Source of the DNA: Nocardia otitidiscaviarum NBRC 14405
GTDB taxonomy: Bacteria > Actinomycetota > Actinomycetes > Mycobacteriales > Mycobacteriaceae
DNA: 64,000 nt
NCBI RefSeq assembly: GCF_000308635.1
Contig: NZ_BAGD01000037.1
Location: 19,476-83,475 of the forward strand
Direction of reading: 5' to 3'
Below the pieces are notes generated by a model. The model did no database searches and had not been told where the DNA came from. It was given only the letters and a program-made list of their open reading frames with translations. Of the stretch, positions 52,361-61,177 are shown in pieces. A program made the translations under genes and the position numbers. The stretch's first letter is position 1. The number at the start of each line of letters is the position of its first letter.

Positions 52361-53605
52361 TCAGCCCTTGTGCACGCTGAGGCGGCTCTCGAAGCCCTGC
52401 TCCAACGCCCTCCACGCCTCCGCCTCGGCGGCGAACGGCGGGTTCGGCGCCAGCCGGGTCGGGTCCGGGTTGAGCAGGTAGGACACGTACCAGCCCAGCG
52501 GGGTGGACACCGCCAGTGCCGTCTCCACCGCGTCGTCGTCGGCGTAATCGGCGGCGTCGGTGAACAATTCGACCGCCAGGTCGAGCTGGTCCACATCCAC
52601 GGCCTTCGGACCCTCGGCGAGGTCGTCGGCCAGGCCGGGCAGCACGTAGACGTTCTCGTCGGTCACCTCGACCTCGAGCGAGCCGTCCACGGCGGCGGTC
52701 TGCACCTCGCCGTAGGTGCTCACCTGCGCCAGGTCGTGGTCGTGCTCATCGGCCAGGTAGCGGGCCAGCGCGCGTTCGGATCCGAAGACGGTGATGGTGC
52801 CGTCGGTGCCGAGGAAGACCGGCTCGTCGTCGAGGTAGCAGCGCAGCGTGAAGTAGACGCCCTCGGAGGTGACGATCTTGACCGGGTCGATGCCGACCTC
52901 GTGCCAGAACGACTCGTCCTCGTCTTCGTCCTCCTCGTCGAGGTCGACCGGCTCGATATCCTCGTCGGTCTCGGCCGCGTCCTCGGCGTCGACGATATTC
53001 TCCTCCGCCGCAAGCAGTTCGGCCTCCGCGACCGCGACCGCGTCGGCATCCACCTCCGGCGTCTTCACCACCGAGTCGACGGCGTCGAGCACGGAGTCCC
53101 AGTCCTTGGCGATGGCCGCGCCGATCTGGTCCCAGAGCTCGAGTCCCTCCTGGCCGGTGAAGGCGCTCACCCCGGCGGGCAGCGCGCCCAGCACCGGATG
53201 TGAGCCGAAGAACTTGGTGATCACGTCGAGTTCGCAGACCTCGCCGATATTGCGCACCATGTCGAGGGTTTCCTCGAGTTCGGCGACGACCTCCGGGTCC
53301 GGATCGCCCGCCGCCAGCTCCGGCACGCCGACGAGGTCGAAGACGTACTGCTCCTCGGGCTCGAGTTCCGCCGCCGACAGCCCGGCGATGATCTTCCACG
53401 CCGGGTGGTCGACCAGGTCGTTGTCGGAGTCGGTGCGAATGAACGCGGCCAGCTCCGCGACCGACTCGAAACCGTAGAGGGAGTCCTCGTGACCGAGGAA
53501 CGCCTCCCACTCGTCGTCACCGTCCCGCCAGCGCGGCGCCCACAGGGTGACGAGGTCGCCATTTGTCAGACCGAGCTCGATCGGGACGATGTCTCCAGAA
53601 GCCAT
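52361..53605 (-). CDS. Acidic conserved protein (Rv3311-like)
   Basis: The 414-residue protein is extremely acidic, with an Asp/Glu-rich tract around residues 210-232 (EEDEDEDESFWHE). It matches the length and order of mycobacterial Rv3311, a conserved protein between sapM and add. Similar proteins are sometimes labelled primosomal, without clear basis. WHEVGIDPVKIVTSEGVYFTLR is the best conserved-looking stretch. No membrane segment or catalytic motif is seen. It is likely soluble and of unknown function. Confidence 0.7.
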   Translation of the reverse strand: MASGDIVPIELGLTNGDLVTLWAPRWRDGDDEWEAFLGHEDSLYGFESVAELAAFIRTDSDNDLVDHPAWKIIAGLSAAELEPEEQYVFDLVGVPELAAGDPDPEVVAELEETLDMVRNIGEVCELDVITKFFGSHPVLGALPAGVSAFTGQEGLELWDQIGAAIAKDWDSVLDAVDSVVKTPEVDADAVAVAEAELLAAEENIVDAEDAAETDEDIEPVDLDEEDEDEDESFWHEVGIDPVKIVTSEGVYFTLRCYLDDEPVFLGTDGTITVFGSERALARYLADEHDHDLAQVSTYGEVQTAAVDGSLEVEVTDENVYVLPGLADDLAEGPKAVDVDQLDLAVELFTDAADYADDDAVETALAVSTPLGWYVSYLLNPDPTRLAPNPPFAAEAEAWRALEQGFESRLSVHKG

Positions 53606-53631
53606 GACCGGAAGCCTAGCCAGTGGTGGCG

Positions 53632-53961
53632 TCAGGCACTATCCGGGTTCCCCGCAACATTTCCCGGCGTGAAGGACTCGTTCAGCCGGGCAACGATTCG
53701 GGACCGTTGCGCACCGGCCTCCGCGGCCGCTCGCCCGCATGCCCAGAGGATCGATTCCGCCACCTCCGACGGGGGCCGGGAGGTCATGGATTCGGCCAGC
53801 CAGAGGCCGGTGAGCGCGCCGTCGCCGTCCACCTCGGCGGTGACCGAACCATCCTCGGCGGCGAATCTGCCGCGCACCCGCTTCAGGTCGTAGAGTGCGG
53901 CCTCCAGCGCTTCCAATTGGTTGGTAACCCCGGTGACCAGGGCGTCCATCTCGGCGCTCAT
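53632..53961 (-). CDS. YbaB/EbfC-like protein
   Basis: The 109-residue protein has the long N-terminal helix and strand pattern of YbaB/EbfC nucleoid-associated proteins: EMDALVTGVTNQLEALEAAL, RGRFAAEDGSVTAEVDGDGA, then two more helices. Actinobacterial paralogues of this type accompany type VII secretion substrates, where a role in DNA binding is doubtful. It overlaps the preceding gene by 4 nt (ATGA). Confidence 0.75.
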   Translation of the reverse strand: MSAEMDALVTGVTNQLEALEAALYDLKRVRGRFAAEDGSVTAEVDGDGALTGLWLAESMTSRPPSEVAESILWACGRAAAEAGAQRSRIVARLNESFTPGNVAGNPDSA

Positions 53962-54299
53962 ACCGGCTTCACCCAGCTCGTCTGCCCGGTGTCGGCGTCG
54001 TCGAGGTGATCCAGCGCCTCGACCGCGGCCCGGCGGGTGGGCAGCCCCAGCCGGTCGAGCGCGTCGTCGGGCAGACCCGCCTCCGCCAGCAGCTCACGCC
54101 GCCGCGCCTTGGCCGCGATGGCGGACCGCTTGGTCAGCCGCAGGATCTCGTCGGCGAGAGCCTGTGCACCGTAACGGTATTCACCGCGCTCGAAGGAGAT
54201 CTCCACCGGCATCCCCTGATCGGTGGCGCGCACCGTGACCGTGCCCGCGCGATTGGAACTGCTCGCCGTGGTCACGTTCGGGACCTGTGCTTCGCTCAT
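53958..54299 (-). CDS. Uncharacterised protein of the type VII-like cluster
   Basis: The 113-residue protein is of unknown function: a short N terminus, strands VTVRATDQGMPVEISFERGEYRY, and helices rich in Ala/Arg/Leu. ATG 54299 is well spaced after GGAAGG. An upstream ATG at 54497 overlaps the NlpC/P60 stop (ATGA) in the same frame and would add 66 residues through a repetitive stretch; it is possible but less convincing. It lies between the NlpC/P60 gene and the EbfC-like gene, with which it overlaps by 4 nt. Confidence 0.65.
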   Translation of the reverse strand: MSEAQVPNVTTASSSNRAGTVTVRATDQGMPVEISFERGEYRYGAQALADEILRLTKRSAIAAKARRRELLAEAGLPDDALDRLGLPTRRAAVEALDHLDDADTGQTSWVKPV

Positions 54300-54379
54300 G
54301 CGGTGACCTTCCGGAAGTGGGTGGTGACCTGTCGGCCCTGGGCTGTGATCGTTCGAGCTGCTGTTCCCCGGCTCGTCCA

Positions 54380-54463
54380 TCGTGCTCCGCTCGGTCGTGC
54401 TTCGCCCGTCGTGCTCTGGCGGTTGTGCTCCGCTGGTGGCGCTCCGCCGGTCGTGCTTTCCAC
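54380..54463. repeat. Degenerate 14-15 bp tandem repeats
   Basis: Units of the form TGCTCCGCTGGTGG recur about six times with changes. They fall in the spacer between the NlpC/P60 gene and the downstream gene. Low significance. Confidence 0.45.
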
Positions 54464-54493
54464 CGGACGCCAGCCGCCAGCGGTTTCGGCTCG

Positions 54494-55663
54494 TCATGCG
54501 GTCGGGCGGTAGAACCCGAGGAACCGCATCCCGCTGTTCTCGGTGCGGATCGGGCCCACCTGGACCGGGTCGCCCGCCTCCACCAGTTGGCCGTTGCCGA
54601 TCACCATGGCCACGTGCCCGTCCCATACCACCAGATCGCCCGGCAGCAATTCTCCCGGACCCACCCGCATATGCCCATCGCCCTGGTGCTGGGCCAGGCG
54701 CGGCAGCGGTACGCCCGCCTCCGCGTAGGCCCACTGCGTCAGTCCGCTGCAATCCAGGCCGACGCCGGGTGTGGTGCCGCCCCAGACATACGGGGTGCCG
54801 ACCGCACCGAGCGCATTGCGCACGGCATCCGCCGCCTGCTGGTTGGGCGCTTCCACGGTACTGCCGTCGGGCAGGGTGAGCTTCACCCCCGGTCCGGTTG
54901 AACTGGGCTCGGTGCGGTCCTCGGACAGCGCGCCCGTGCCCGGGGTGCTCATCGCGGCGGGGACGGTGCGTGTGGAGTCGGCGAATCGCGATGCGGTGTC
55001 GAACATCCCGGCTCCCGAACCGACCGGACCGTTCGATGCGGGTCCGAGCACGGCGGCCGGGGTCGTAGCGCCGCCCACCGGCTCGGCCGTGCTCGCCGCA
55101 CCGGCCGTGCTCGCCGGTGCGGTCGCTGACGCCTCCGCCTCGACCGGTCGGGGAGTGGGTATCGGCTCGGCCAGGTCGAGCAGTGCCGCCGTCTCGTCTT
55201 CGAGGTCCACCCGTACCCGGCCCACCACCGCCAGCGCCCGCCCCAGATGGTCGATGGCGGCAGCCACGATCAGGCCGATGCCCGGCGGTGTCGCCGCCGC
55301 CGGTCCGAGCGCGGTCACACTCGTCCCGAACGACCGCAGGATCTCCTCCAGTTCGCGCTCCCCGGCGACCACCTCCCCGGACGCGCGCTCCACCACCTCG
55401 GCCACGGCCCGGCCGCGATCGGCCAGTTCCGCCACCGCCGTCTGCACCCGCAACCCGGTGCCCAGCGCGGCATCCCCGGCCTCGCCCCGCCACGCGTCGG
55501 CCAACCGGTCGGCCCCGGCCCGCCCCGAGCCGAGCATCCCGTCGAGCTCATCCGACAACCGCCGCAACGCCTCCACCGCGGCCGCCACCTGCGCCGCATC
55601 CCCGAGGCTCGCCCGCAACTCGACGATCGGCCGCCCCAACGCCCCGATATCGACCCCGCTCAC
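54494..55663 (-). CDS. NlpC/P60 (C40) peptidase with WXG100-like N terminus
   Basis: The 389-residue protein has a helical N-terminal part (about 1-150) resembling WXG100/ESX-type proteins, with an Ala/Thr/Pro-rich linker in the middle. The C-terminal domain is an NlpC/P60 peptidase: YVWGGTTPGVGLDCSGLTQW gives the Cys, VVWDGHVAMVIG the His, and LVEAGDP the third polar position. It would cut peptidoglycan. No signal peptide is seen, so export through a type VII system is suggested by the neighbouring EspC-like gene. Confidence 0.85.
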   Translation of the reverse strand: MSGVDIGALGRPIVELRASLGDAAQVAAAVEALRRLSDELDGMLGSGRAGADRLADAWRGEAGDAALGTGLRVQTAVAELADRGRAVAEVVERASGEVVAGERELEEILRSFGTSVTALGPAAATPPGIGLIVAAAIDHLGRALAVVGRVRVDLEDETAALLDLAEPIPTPRPVEAEASATAPASTAGAASTAEPVGGATTPAAVLGPASNGPVGSGAGMFDTASRFADSTRTVPAAMSTPGTGALSEDRTEPSSTGPGVKLTLPDGSTVEAPNQQAADAVRNALGAVGTPYVWGGTTPGVGLDCSGLTQWAYAEAGVPLPRLAQHQGDGHMRVGPGELLPGDLVVWDGHVAMVIGNGQLVEAGDPVQVGPIRTENSGMRFLGFYRPTA

Positions 55664-56099
55664 CGCACACCCCCACCCGCATCACCCGGCACCCCCCGCC
55701 GCCCCGACGCAACCCCCGCCCCGCCCCGCCCGCACCCGACATCCGGACGGCCCGGCCGCCCGGTGCGACCACCGCGCACACACCCGTTCCCCTCGCGACC
55801 GCCCCGCACCCCGCCCCGCGGTCATGCGAACACCTCCGCCGCGCTCGGCCGCGAATCATCGCGTGTGTGCTCCGCGTGCTGCCGGTTCGCCGTGCGGCCA
55901 CCTCCGCTGCGTGCGGTCGGGAGGTCTCCTTCTGGGTGCCCGGTGCGCCCCTTCGAGCGGTCATGCGTGCATCGGCAGCGTGATCGGTCCCGGGCTTTCG
56001 AGTTGTGTGCTCCCGTGTCCTGCCGGGCGCTCCCACGCTCGCTGCCGGTGCGGATCGTGGTCGCGTGGGTGTGGATGCGGCCGGTACCTGGCTCGGTGG
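55664..56099. other. 436-bp spacer in the type VII-like cluster
   Basis: No gene is recognised. The left part is C-rich with stretches of CCCCGCC; the right part contains repeated phrases of the type GGTCATGCG and GTGCTCC. Several frames are open because of high GC but none shows protein-like sequence. The spacer separates the EspC-like gene from the NlpC/P60 gene. Confidence 0.5.
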
Positions 56100-56423
56100 T
56101 CATGCGTTCATCTCCCCGCCGGTCGGGTGGAGTCCCGCGGCGCGGGCGCTGTCCAGGTCGGTGTAGGTGGTGGCCGAGCCGGTGGCGGTCGCGGCCATGC
56201 TGGTCAGGACGGTGGCGAGGGTGGAGATAGTGGCGAGGTGGGTGGTGTGGGCCGCGGAGTAGGCGGCCAGGAAGTCGGGGGACAGTAGGCCGAAGCGGGG
56301 GGTGAGTAGGGGCGGGCTGGCGGGGGTGGCTCGGGTGGCGGCGGCGGTGAGGTCGGCCGCCCGGAGGTGGGTGGTGGTGGCGTAGGTCGCCATGCCGGTC
56401 GGGTCGACGGTGAGGTCGTACAT
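56100..56423 (-). CDS. EspC-like ESX-associated secretion target protein
   Basis: The 107-residue protein has the pattern of the EspC/DUF2580 family: [38 protein letters not shown], then helices ending [13 protein letters not shown]. These are small helical type VII substrates or chaperoned partners. The ATG 56423 is preferred over the longer frame from 56621 because similarity begins at MYDLTVDP. It is the first gene of the leftward cluster and is divergent from upp. Confidence 0.78.
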   Translation of the reverse strand: MYDLTVDPTGMATYATTTHLRAADLTAAATRATPASPPLLTPRFGLLSPDFLAAYSAAHTTHLATISTLATVLTSMAATATGSATTYTDLDSARAAGLHPTGGEMNA

Positions 56424-56613
56424 CCGAATCCCCCAATCACACGGTGGCCGCCGCGGGCAGCCGGGTACGTCGGGGACGTCTCGGCGGGCTGCCGTCGGCG
56501 GAGTGGTTCGTTCACGGGATTGGACGCGGCCGGACCCGGACCGGTTCCGGTCGGCGCGGAAATGCGCAGGCCGTCGGCGTGGCGCGTGGCAACTCGCCGT
56601 ATCCTCTTCGTAC

Positions 56614-57237
56614 ATGCGCACCCAGATCGTCGATCATCCGCTCGCGGCCGCACTGCTCACCACCATGCGCGACGCCCGCACCCCCAATCCGACATTCCGG
56701 GCAGCGCTGCGTGATCTCACCGCGCTGCTGGTCTACGAGGCCATGCGGGAAGCGCCGGTGGAGACCTTCCCCATCACCACCCCGGTCGCCGCCGCCGAGG
56801 GCACCCGGCTGGCCGCACCGCCGCTGCTGGTCCCGGTGCTGCGCGCGGGGCTGGGCATGGTCGAGACCGCCGAGAATCTGATCCCGGACGCCCGCATCGG
56901 TTTCGTCGGCCTGGCGCGCGACGAGAAGACCCACCAGCCGACGCCCTACATGGAATCCCTGCCGGACGATCTGTCCCGGACCCCGGTCATCGTGCTCGAT
57001 CCCATGCTCGCCACCGGCGGCTCCATGGTGTACACCCTCGACCTGCTGGCCACCCGCAACGCCCGCGACATCACCGTGCTGTGCGTGGTCGCCGCCCCCG
57101 AAGGCATTGCCGCCCTGGAGAAGTCGGGCCACGCCATCCGCCTGGTCACCGCCTCGGTGGACCGCGGCCTCAACTCCGAAGCCTTCATCGTCCCCGGCCT
57201 CGGCGACGCCGGAGACCGCCAATTCGGCCCCCGCTGA
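56614..57237 (+). CDS. upp: Uracil phosphoribosyltransferase
   Basis: The 207-residue enzyme makes UMP from uracil and PRPP. The PRPP loop is [14 protein letters not shown], and [11 protein letters not shown] and [16 protein letters not shown] near the C terminus bind uracil. ATG 56614 gives the normal length. It takes the uracil released from deoxyuridine by the deoA product; the order is as in mycobacteria (upp next to pmmB and pnp). Confidence 0.95.
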   Translation: MRTQIVDHPLAAALLTTMRDARTPNPTFRAALRDLTALLVYEAMREAPVETFPITTPVAAAEGTRLAAPPLLVPVLRAGLGMVETAENLIPDARIGFVGLARDEKTHQPTPYMESLPDDLSRTPVIVLDPMLATGGSMVYTLDLLATRNARDITVLCVVAAPEGIAALEKSGHAIRLVTASVDRGLNSEAFIVPGLGDAGDRQFGPR

Positions 57238-57264
57238 GCACTTTCCGGCCCGGCCGCACGGCCG

Positions 57265-57483
57265 CTACTTCCGGACGAAGAGTTCCAGGTGTGAGCAGCG
57301 GGTGCAGCGGTGGGCAGTGACGGGGAAGCGGCGTTTGCCGAAGCGTCTCGCGCCACCGAACAGGCCGAACTCCAGCGGGCCGGGGATCCAGCGTGCGTAG
57401 CCGCGCGACGATTCGCCCGCGTCCTCCAGGAATCCCGGTTCCAGCTCGTGGTGTCCGCACGAGGAGCAGCGTTGACCGTTCAT
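57265..57483 (-). CDS. Small zinc-ribbon protein
   Basis: The 72-residue protein has two CxxC pairs, QRCSSCGHHELEPGFL at the start and HRCTRCSHLELFVRK at the end, which form one zinc ribbon. It is short and basic. It starts 9 nt after the pmmB stop; GTG at 57495 overlapping that stop is an alternative. Its role is unknown. Confidence 0.78.
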   Translation of the reverse strand: MNGQRCSSCGHHELEPGFLEDAGESSRGYARWIPGPLEFGLFGGARRFGKRRFPVTAHRCTRCSHLELFVRK

Positions 57484-57491
57484 GGTGTGGT

Positions 57492-59339
57492 TCACAGCTT
57501 TTCGCAGTACTCCCGGATTCCGGCGAGCCGCTGCTCGGCGGTGGTGCGCGCGGTGGCGAGTTGGGCCGGGTCCGGAACCGGTTCGAAGGTCTCCAGGTAG
57601 CACTTGAGCTTCGGTTCGGTGCCGGACGGGCGGACCACCAGGCGCAGGGCGTCGCCCTCGAAGATCAGGGCGTCGGTGCGCATGCGCCCGCGCACCTGGA
57701 GCAGATCCGTGGAAGTGACCGGCTCCCCGGCGATTTCGGTGGGCGGCTCGGCGCGCAACCGCGCCACCACGGCCGCGGCCTCGGTGGCGTCGGCCAGGCG
57801 CAGCGACACCTGGGCACCGGCGTGCACGCCGAATTCGACCGCGTAGTCGTCGAGTACGTCGTCGACGGTGCGTCCGACGGCCCGCAGCCGCGCCACCAGA
57901 TCGACCGCCGCGACGGCGGCGGAGATACCGTCCTTGTCGCGCACCGCGGCCGGGTCCACACAGTGCCCGATGGCCTCCTCGTAGGCGTAGACCAGCCCGT
58001 CGCCCGCGCGGGCCAGCCACTTGAACCCGGTGAGTGTTTCCGCGTAGCGCGCCCCCCGTGCCGGAGCGAGTTTGCTCAACAGTCGTGACGAGACGATGGT
58101 GGTCGCGATCAGCGCACCCGGAGCGGCCGTGCGCAGCACGTAATCGCCCAGCAGCACCCCGGTCTCATCCCCGCGCAGCATGCGCCAGCCCCCGCGCCCC
58201 GGCACCCCGACCGCACACCGGTCGGCATCCGGATCCAGCGCGATGGCCACATCCGCCCCGACGCGCTCCGCGAGCGCCAGCAGCAGATCGGCGGCCCCCG
58301 GCTCCTCCGGATTCGGGAACGCGACGGTGGGAAAGTCCGGATCCGCCGCGAACTGCTCCGTCACCACCTCCACATCCGCGAACCCGGCCGCCCGCAACGC
58401 CCGCACCGCGAGCTCACCGCCCACACCGTGCATGGCGGTCAACGCGATACGAACGGGCCTGCGCCACAACCGCTCAGCACCGTCGCCATCGGACGTGCCC
58501 ACGGTATCGACGGCGGGCTCCAGGCCGTATGCACCGGCAGCTCCGGTGGTCGGCGTCGCGCGCATGTTGGCGGCGCTCACCTGGTCGCCGCCCGCGGTCG
58601 TACCGCCGATGCGCGCAGTCGCACCCGAGATGGAGGAGCCCTCGGTGCTGGATGTGCTGGTCGGGGTGGTGAGTTCGTCGGTGCCGGGGGTGGGCGGCGC
58701 TTCGGCTGCTGGAGGCCGTGTAGTGGCCCCGGCCGGGATCGTCGGTGCCCTGCGTGATGTGGCGGGTGCCGCACCACCGATGCGGGTCGGCAGCTCGGCG
58801 ACCCGGGCGAGGTAGCGGCGCACGATCTCCTCGCCCATCTGCGCGACGCTGGCATCGGCGGGGAGCGACAGCAGGCCGGGATCCGGTGCGGCGGAAGCGG
58901 GATCGGAGCGGGGGACAGGGGCGGTCACCGCTTCGATACGCCGTTCGATCTCGGTGTCGGCGGGCGGGACGAGCTGGGAGCCGCCATCCAGGTAGAGCTT
59001 GTAGCCGTTGTCGGTGGCCGGGTTGTGTGAGGCGGTGATCTGCACGCCCGCAACCGCTTTCAGTTCGCGTACCGCGTAGGCCACGATGGGCGTCGGCAGC
59101 GGGCGGGGGAGAGGCAGCACCGTGAAACCGGCGGCGGCGAAGACTTCCGCCGTGGCGGCGGCGAATTCCGCCGACCCGTGCCGGGCGTCGCGGCCGACGA
59201 TCACCAGACCGCCGCCGAGGCAGCGGTCGCGCAGCCAGTCCGCGATTCCGGCGCTGGCGCGCGTCACCGTCTCCACGTTCATACCGTCCGGACCGTCCCG
59301 CAGGGGTCCGCGCAGACCGGCGGTGCCGAAGCGCAGCAC
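57492..59339 (-). CDS. pmmB: Phosphohexo/pentomutase (PmmB-type) with a low-complexity insertion
   Basis: The 615-residue enzyme is an alpha-D-phosphohexomutase. The phospho-Ser lies in ITASHNP (Ser104), metal binding in ALDPDADRCAV, a sugar loop in AYEEAIGHC and the phosphate site in RPSGTEPKLKCYLE. An insertion of about 100 residues (187-290), rich in Thr/Ala/Pro/Ser/Gly, is absent from typical family members (about 530-560). It follows pnp by 9 bp and may convert ribose or deoxyribose 1-phosphate to 5-phosphate. Confidence 0.9.
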   Translation of the reverse strand: MLRFGTAGLRGPLRDGPDGMNVETVTRASAGIADWLRDRCLGGGLVIVGRDARHGSAEFAAATAEVFAAAGFTVLPLPRPLPTPIVAYAVRELKAVAGVQITASHNPATDNGYKLYLDGGSQLVPPADTEIERRIEAVTAPVPRSDPASAAPDPGLLSLPADASVAQMGEEIVRRYLARVAELPTRIGGAAPATSRRAPTIPAGATTRPPAAEAPPTPGTDELTTPTSTSSTEGSSISGATARIGGTTAGGDQVSAANMRATPTTGAAGAYGLEPAVDTVGTSDGDGAERLWRRPVRIALTAMHGVGGELAVRALRAAGFADVEVVTEQFAADPDFPTVAFPNPEEPGAADLLLALAERVGADVAIALDPDADRCAVGVPGRGGWRMLRGDETGVLLGDYVLRTAAPGALIATTIVSSRLLSKLAPARGARYAETLTGFKWLARAGDGLVYAYEEAIGHCVDPAAVRDKDGISAAVAAVDLVARLRAVGRTVDDVLDDYAVEFGVHAGAQVSLRLADATEAAAVVARLRAEPPTEIAGEPVTSTDLLQVRGRMRTDALIFEGDALRLVVRPSGTEPKLKCYLETFEPVPDPAQLATARTTAEQRLAGIREYCEKL

Positions 59340-59348
59340 GAGCGCCTC

Positions 59349-60128
59349 CTAGAGTCGTTCCAGCACGCCGCGCAGCAACTTCCCCAATCGTGGTGCGGCC
59401 GCGTGGCCTTCGGCGAGCACCTCCGCATGCGACAGGTGCGCCCCGGTCACCCCGGCGGCGAGGTTGGTCACCAGCGAGATGCCCAGCACCCGCGCCCCCG
59501 CCGCTCGTGCGGCGATGGCCTCCAGCACCGTGGACATGCCGACCAGGTCCGCGCCGATGGTGCGCAGCATCCGGATCTCGGCCGGGGTCTCGTACTGCGG
59601 GCCGGTCAGCCCCGCGTACACGCCCTCGGTCAGGCTCGGATCGACTTCCTTTGCCAGGGAACGCAGTTCGGGATCCCAGGCATCGACCAGATCCACGAAG
59701 TCCGCGCCGACCAGCGGCGTCCGGCCGGTCAGATTGAGGTGGTCGCCGATCAACACCGGCTCGCCGACCTGCAAGCCCTGGCGGATGCCGCCCGCCGCAT
59801 TGGTGAGCAGCACGGTCCGCGCGCCCGCCGCGATGGCGGTGCGCACCGGATGCACCACCTGCGCGGGTTCGTACCCCTCGTACAGGTGTTGGCGCCCCAT
59901 GAGCAGCAGTACGGGCGCATCACCCACGCCGACCGAGTGGATCGTGCCCTGGTGTCCCTGCGCCGTCGGCGACCCGAATCCGGGCACCTCGCTCATGGGA
60001 ATGGAGACGGCCGGCTCCCCGATCTCGAGCGCCGCCTCCTGCCATCCCGACCCGAGCACCACCGCGACTCGGTGCTCCTGCACTCCGGTTCGTTCGGCGA
60101 TCGCCTCGGCGGCCTGCGCGGCTAGCAT
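59349..60128 (-). CDS. deoD: Purine nucleoside phosphorylase
   Basis: The 259-residue enzyme of the trimeric class splits inosine and guanosine with phosphate. [14 protein letters not shown] opens the phosphate site, [11 protein letters not shown] and [12 protein letters not shown] follow, and [15 protein letters not shown] and [16 protein letters not shown] hold purine-binding residues. ATG 60128 starts the similarity; the longer frame to 60260 crosses the palindromic repeat and is rejected. The neighbours pmmB and upp complete a salvage route with add, cdd and deoA. Confidence 0.94.
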   Translation of the reverse strand: MLAAQAAEAIAERTGVQEHRVAVVLGSGWQEAALEIGEPAVSIPMSEVPGFGSPTAQGHQGTIHSVGVGDAPVLLLMGRQHLYEGYEPAQVVHPVRTAIAAGARTVLLTNAAGGIRQGLQVGEPVLIGDHLNLTGRTPLVGADFVDLVDAWDPELRSLAKEVDPSLTEGVYAGLTGPQYETPAEIRMLRTIGADLVGMSTVLEAIAARAAGARVLGISLVTNLAAGVTGAHLSHAEVLAEGHAAAPRLGKLLRGVLERL

Positions 60129-60220
60129 GCCGCCCACCCTAGTCCCACTCGATCTCCCGCGCAGTCTCCCATCCACCCCCCGCCCCCTTTGCCCGCTTCC
60201 CGAGTCGGGCGGGCGATCAG

Positions 60221-60269
60221 GGGGAACTGGTGGCGGCGAAACGCGAGAGCCCTCCGCCACCAGTTCCCC
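60221..60269. repeat. Dispersed 49-nt palindrome, copy B
   Basis: Perfect 16-bp arms GGGGAACTGGTGGCGG and CCGCCACCAGTTCCCC flank a 17-nt loop containing GCGAGAG. The element matches copy A (1607-1655) in arms, loop length and loop core. Here it lies in a divergent intergenic region upstream of both pnp and the enoyl-CoA hydratase gene, so it is not acting as a simple terminator for them. Confidence 0.85.
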
Positions 60270-60333
60270 TTCGCCGGGAACCGTGTGGCTACCCGCGAGT
60301 AGGTAGTGGGTGGGGGGTGATTACGCTGCACGC

Positions 60334-61038
60334 ATGCCGTATTTGAAGCGTGACGGGGACGTGTTCGTGCTGTACCTCGGCAATGAGGGGCAGACCGACA
60401 GCGAGAACCGTTTTCACCCGGACTGGATCGACGAGGTCCACGCGAAGCTGGATGAGGTCGAGGCGTCCGAGGGACCGGGCGCGCTGGTGACGGTGGCGAC
60501 CGGCAAGTTCTACTCGAACGGACTCGACACCGACTGGCTGTTCGGCAATTTCGACAAGAACCACTGGTACCTGGACCGGGTGCACTCGCTCTACACCCGC
60601 CTGCTGGCCTTCCCCATGCCGACCGTGGCGGCGGTGAACGGCCACGCCTTCGGGGCCGGGGCCATGCTGGCCACCTCGCACGACTTCCGCGTCATGCGCG
60701 CCGACCGCGGCTTCTGGTGCCTGCCCGAGGTGCATCTGGGGATGCCGTTCACCGTGGCGATGAACGCGCTGGTCACCGGCCGGCTGACCAATCAGGTGGC
60801 GGTCGAGGCCATGACGACCGGACGCCGGTACGCGGCCGATGACGCCATCGCCGCGGGCATCGTGGACGACAAAGCGGATGCGGACCAGTTGCTGGGTGCG
60901 GCGGTGGCGCGGGCGGCGACACTTGCGGGCAACCGCAAGCCCAACCTCGCGGTCATCAAGAAGGCACTGCACGCGCGCACGCTCGAAGGGCTGATGACGC
61001 CGACGACGGCCGAGAACCTCGCCTTCAGCGTGAGCTGA
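60334..61038 (+). CDS. Enoyl-CoA hydratase/isomerase family protein
   Basis: The 234-residue crotonase-fold protein has VNGHAFGAGAMLATSHDF (oxyanion hole region) and LPEVHLGMPFTVAMNAL. The usual two catalytic Glu cannot be located with confidence: the Glu of LPEVHLG aligns with one. ATG 60334 begins MPYLKRDGDVFVL; the frame upstream to 60310 is not conserved. It is probably an echA paralogue of lipid metabolism. The substrate is unknown. Confidence 0.85.
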   Translation: MPYLKRDGDVFVLYLGNEGQTDSENRFHPDWIDEVHAKLDEVEASEGPGALVTVATGKFYSNGLDTDWLFGNFDKNHWYLDRVHSLYTRLLAFPMPTVAAVNGHAFGAGAMLATSHDFRVMRADRGFWCLPEVHLGMPFTVAMNALVTGRLTNQVAVEAMTTGRRYAADDAIAAGIVDDKADADQLLGAAVARAATLAGNRKPNLAVIKKALHARTLEGLMTPTTAENLAFSVS

Positions 61039-61177
61039 GCAAGCCGCTCGCGACGCCCCGCGCCCCAGTGGGCGTGCGGGGCGGACCCGCCCCCGAATGG
61101 CAGGCCGGACGGTATTGGGGGTGCTTCCGGGGCCGGCCGCTGCGACATTCGGGTGACACAATGCGAGACTGTCTCCC

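Noticed and set aside
55548..56036. A 162-residue minus-strand frame covering the gap before the EspC-like gene
   Set aside because: It is Gly/Arg/Ala-rich and has no protein-like pattern; it also overlaps the NlpC/P60 gene.
59349..60260. A longer purine nucleoside phosphorylase of 303 residues
   Set aside because: The extra N terminus is Pro/Arg/Gly-rich and crosses the palindromic repeat; similarity begins at 60128.
60122..60331. A 69-residue minus-strand frame over palindrome copy B
   Set aside because: It arises from the palindrome itself and has no ribosome site or family.
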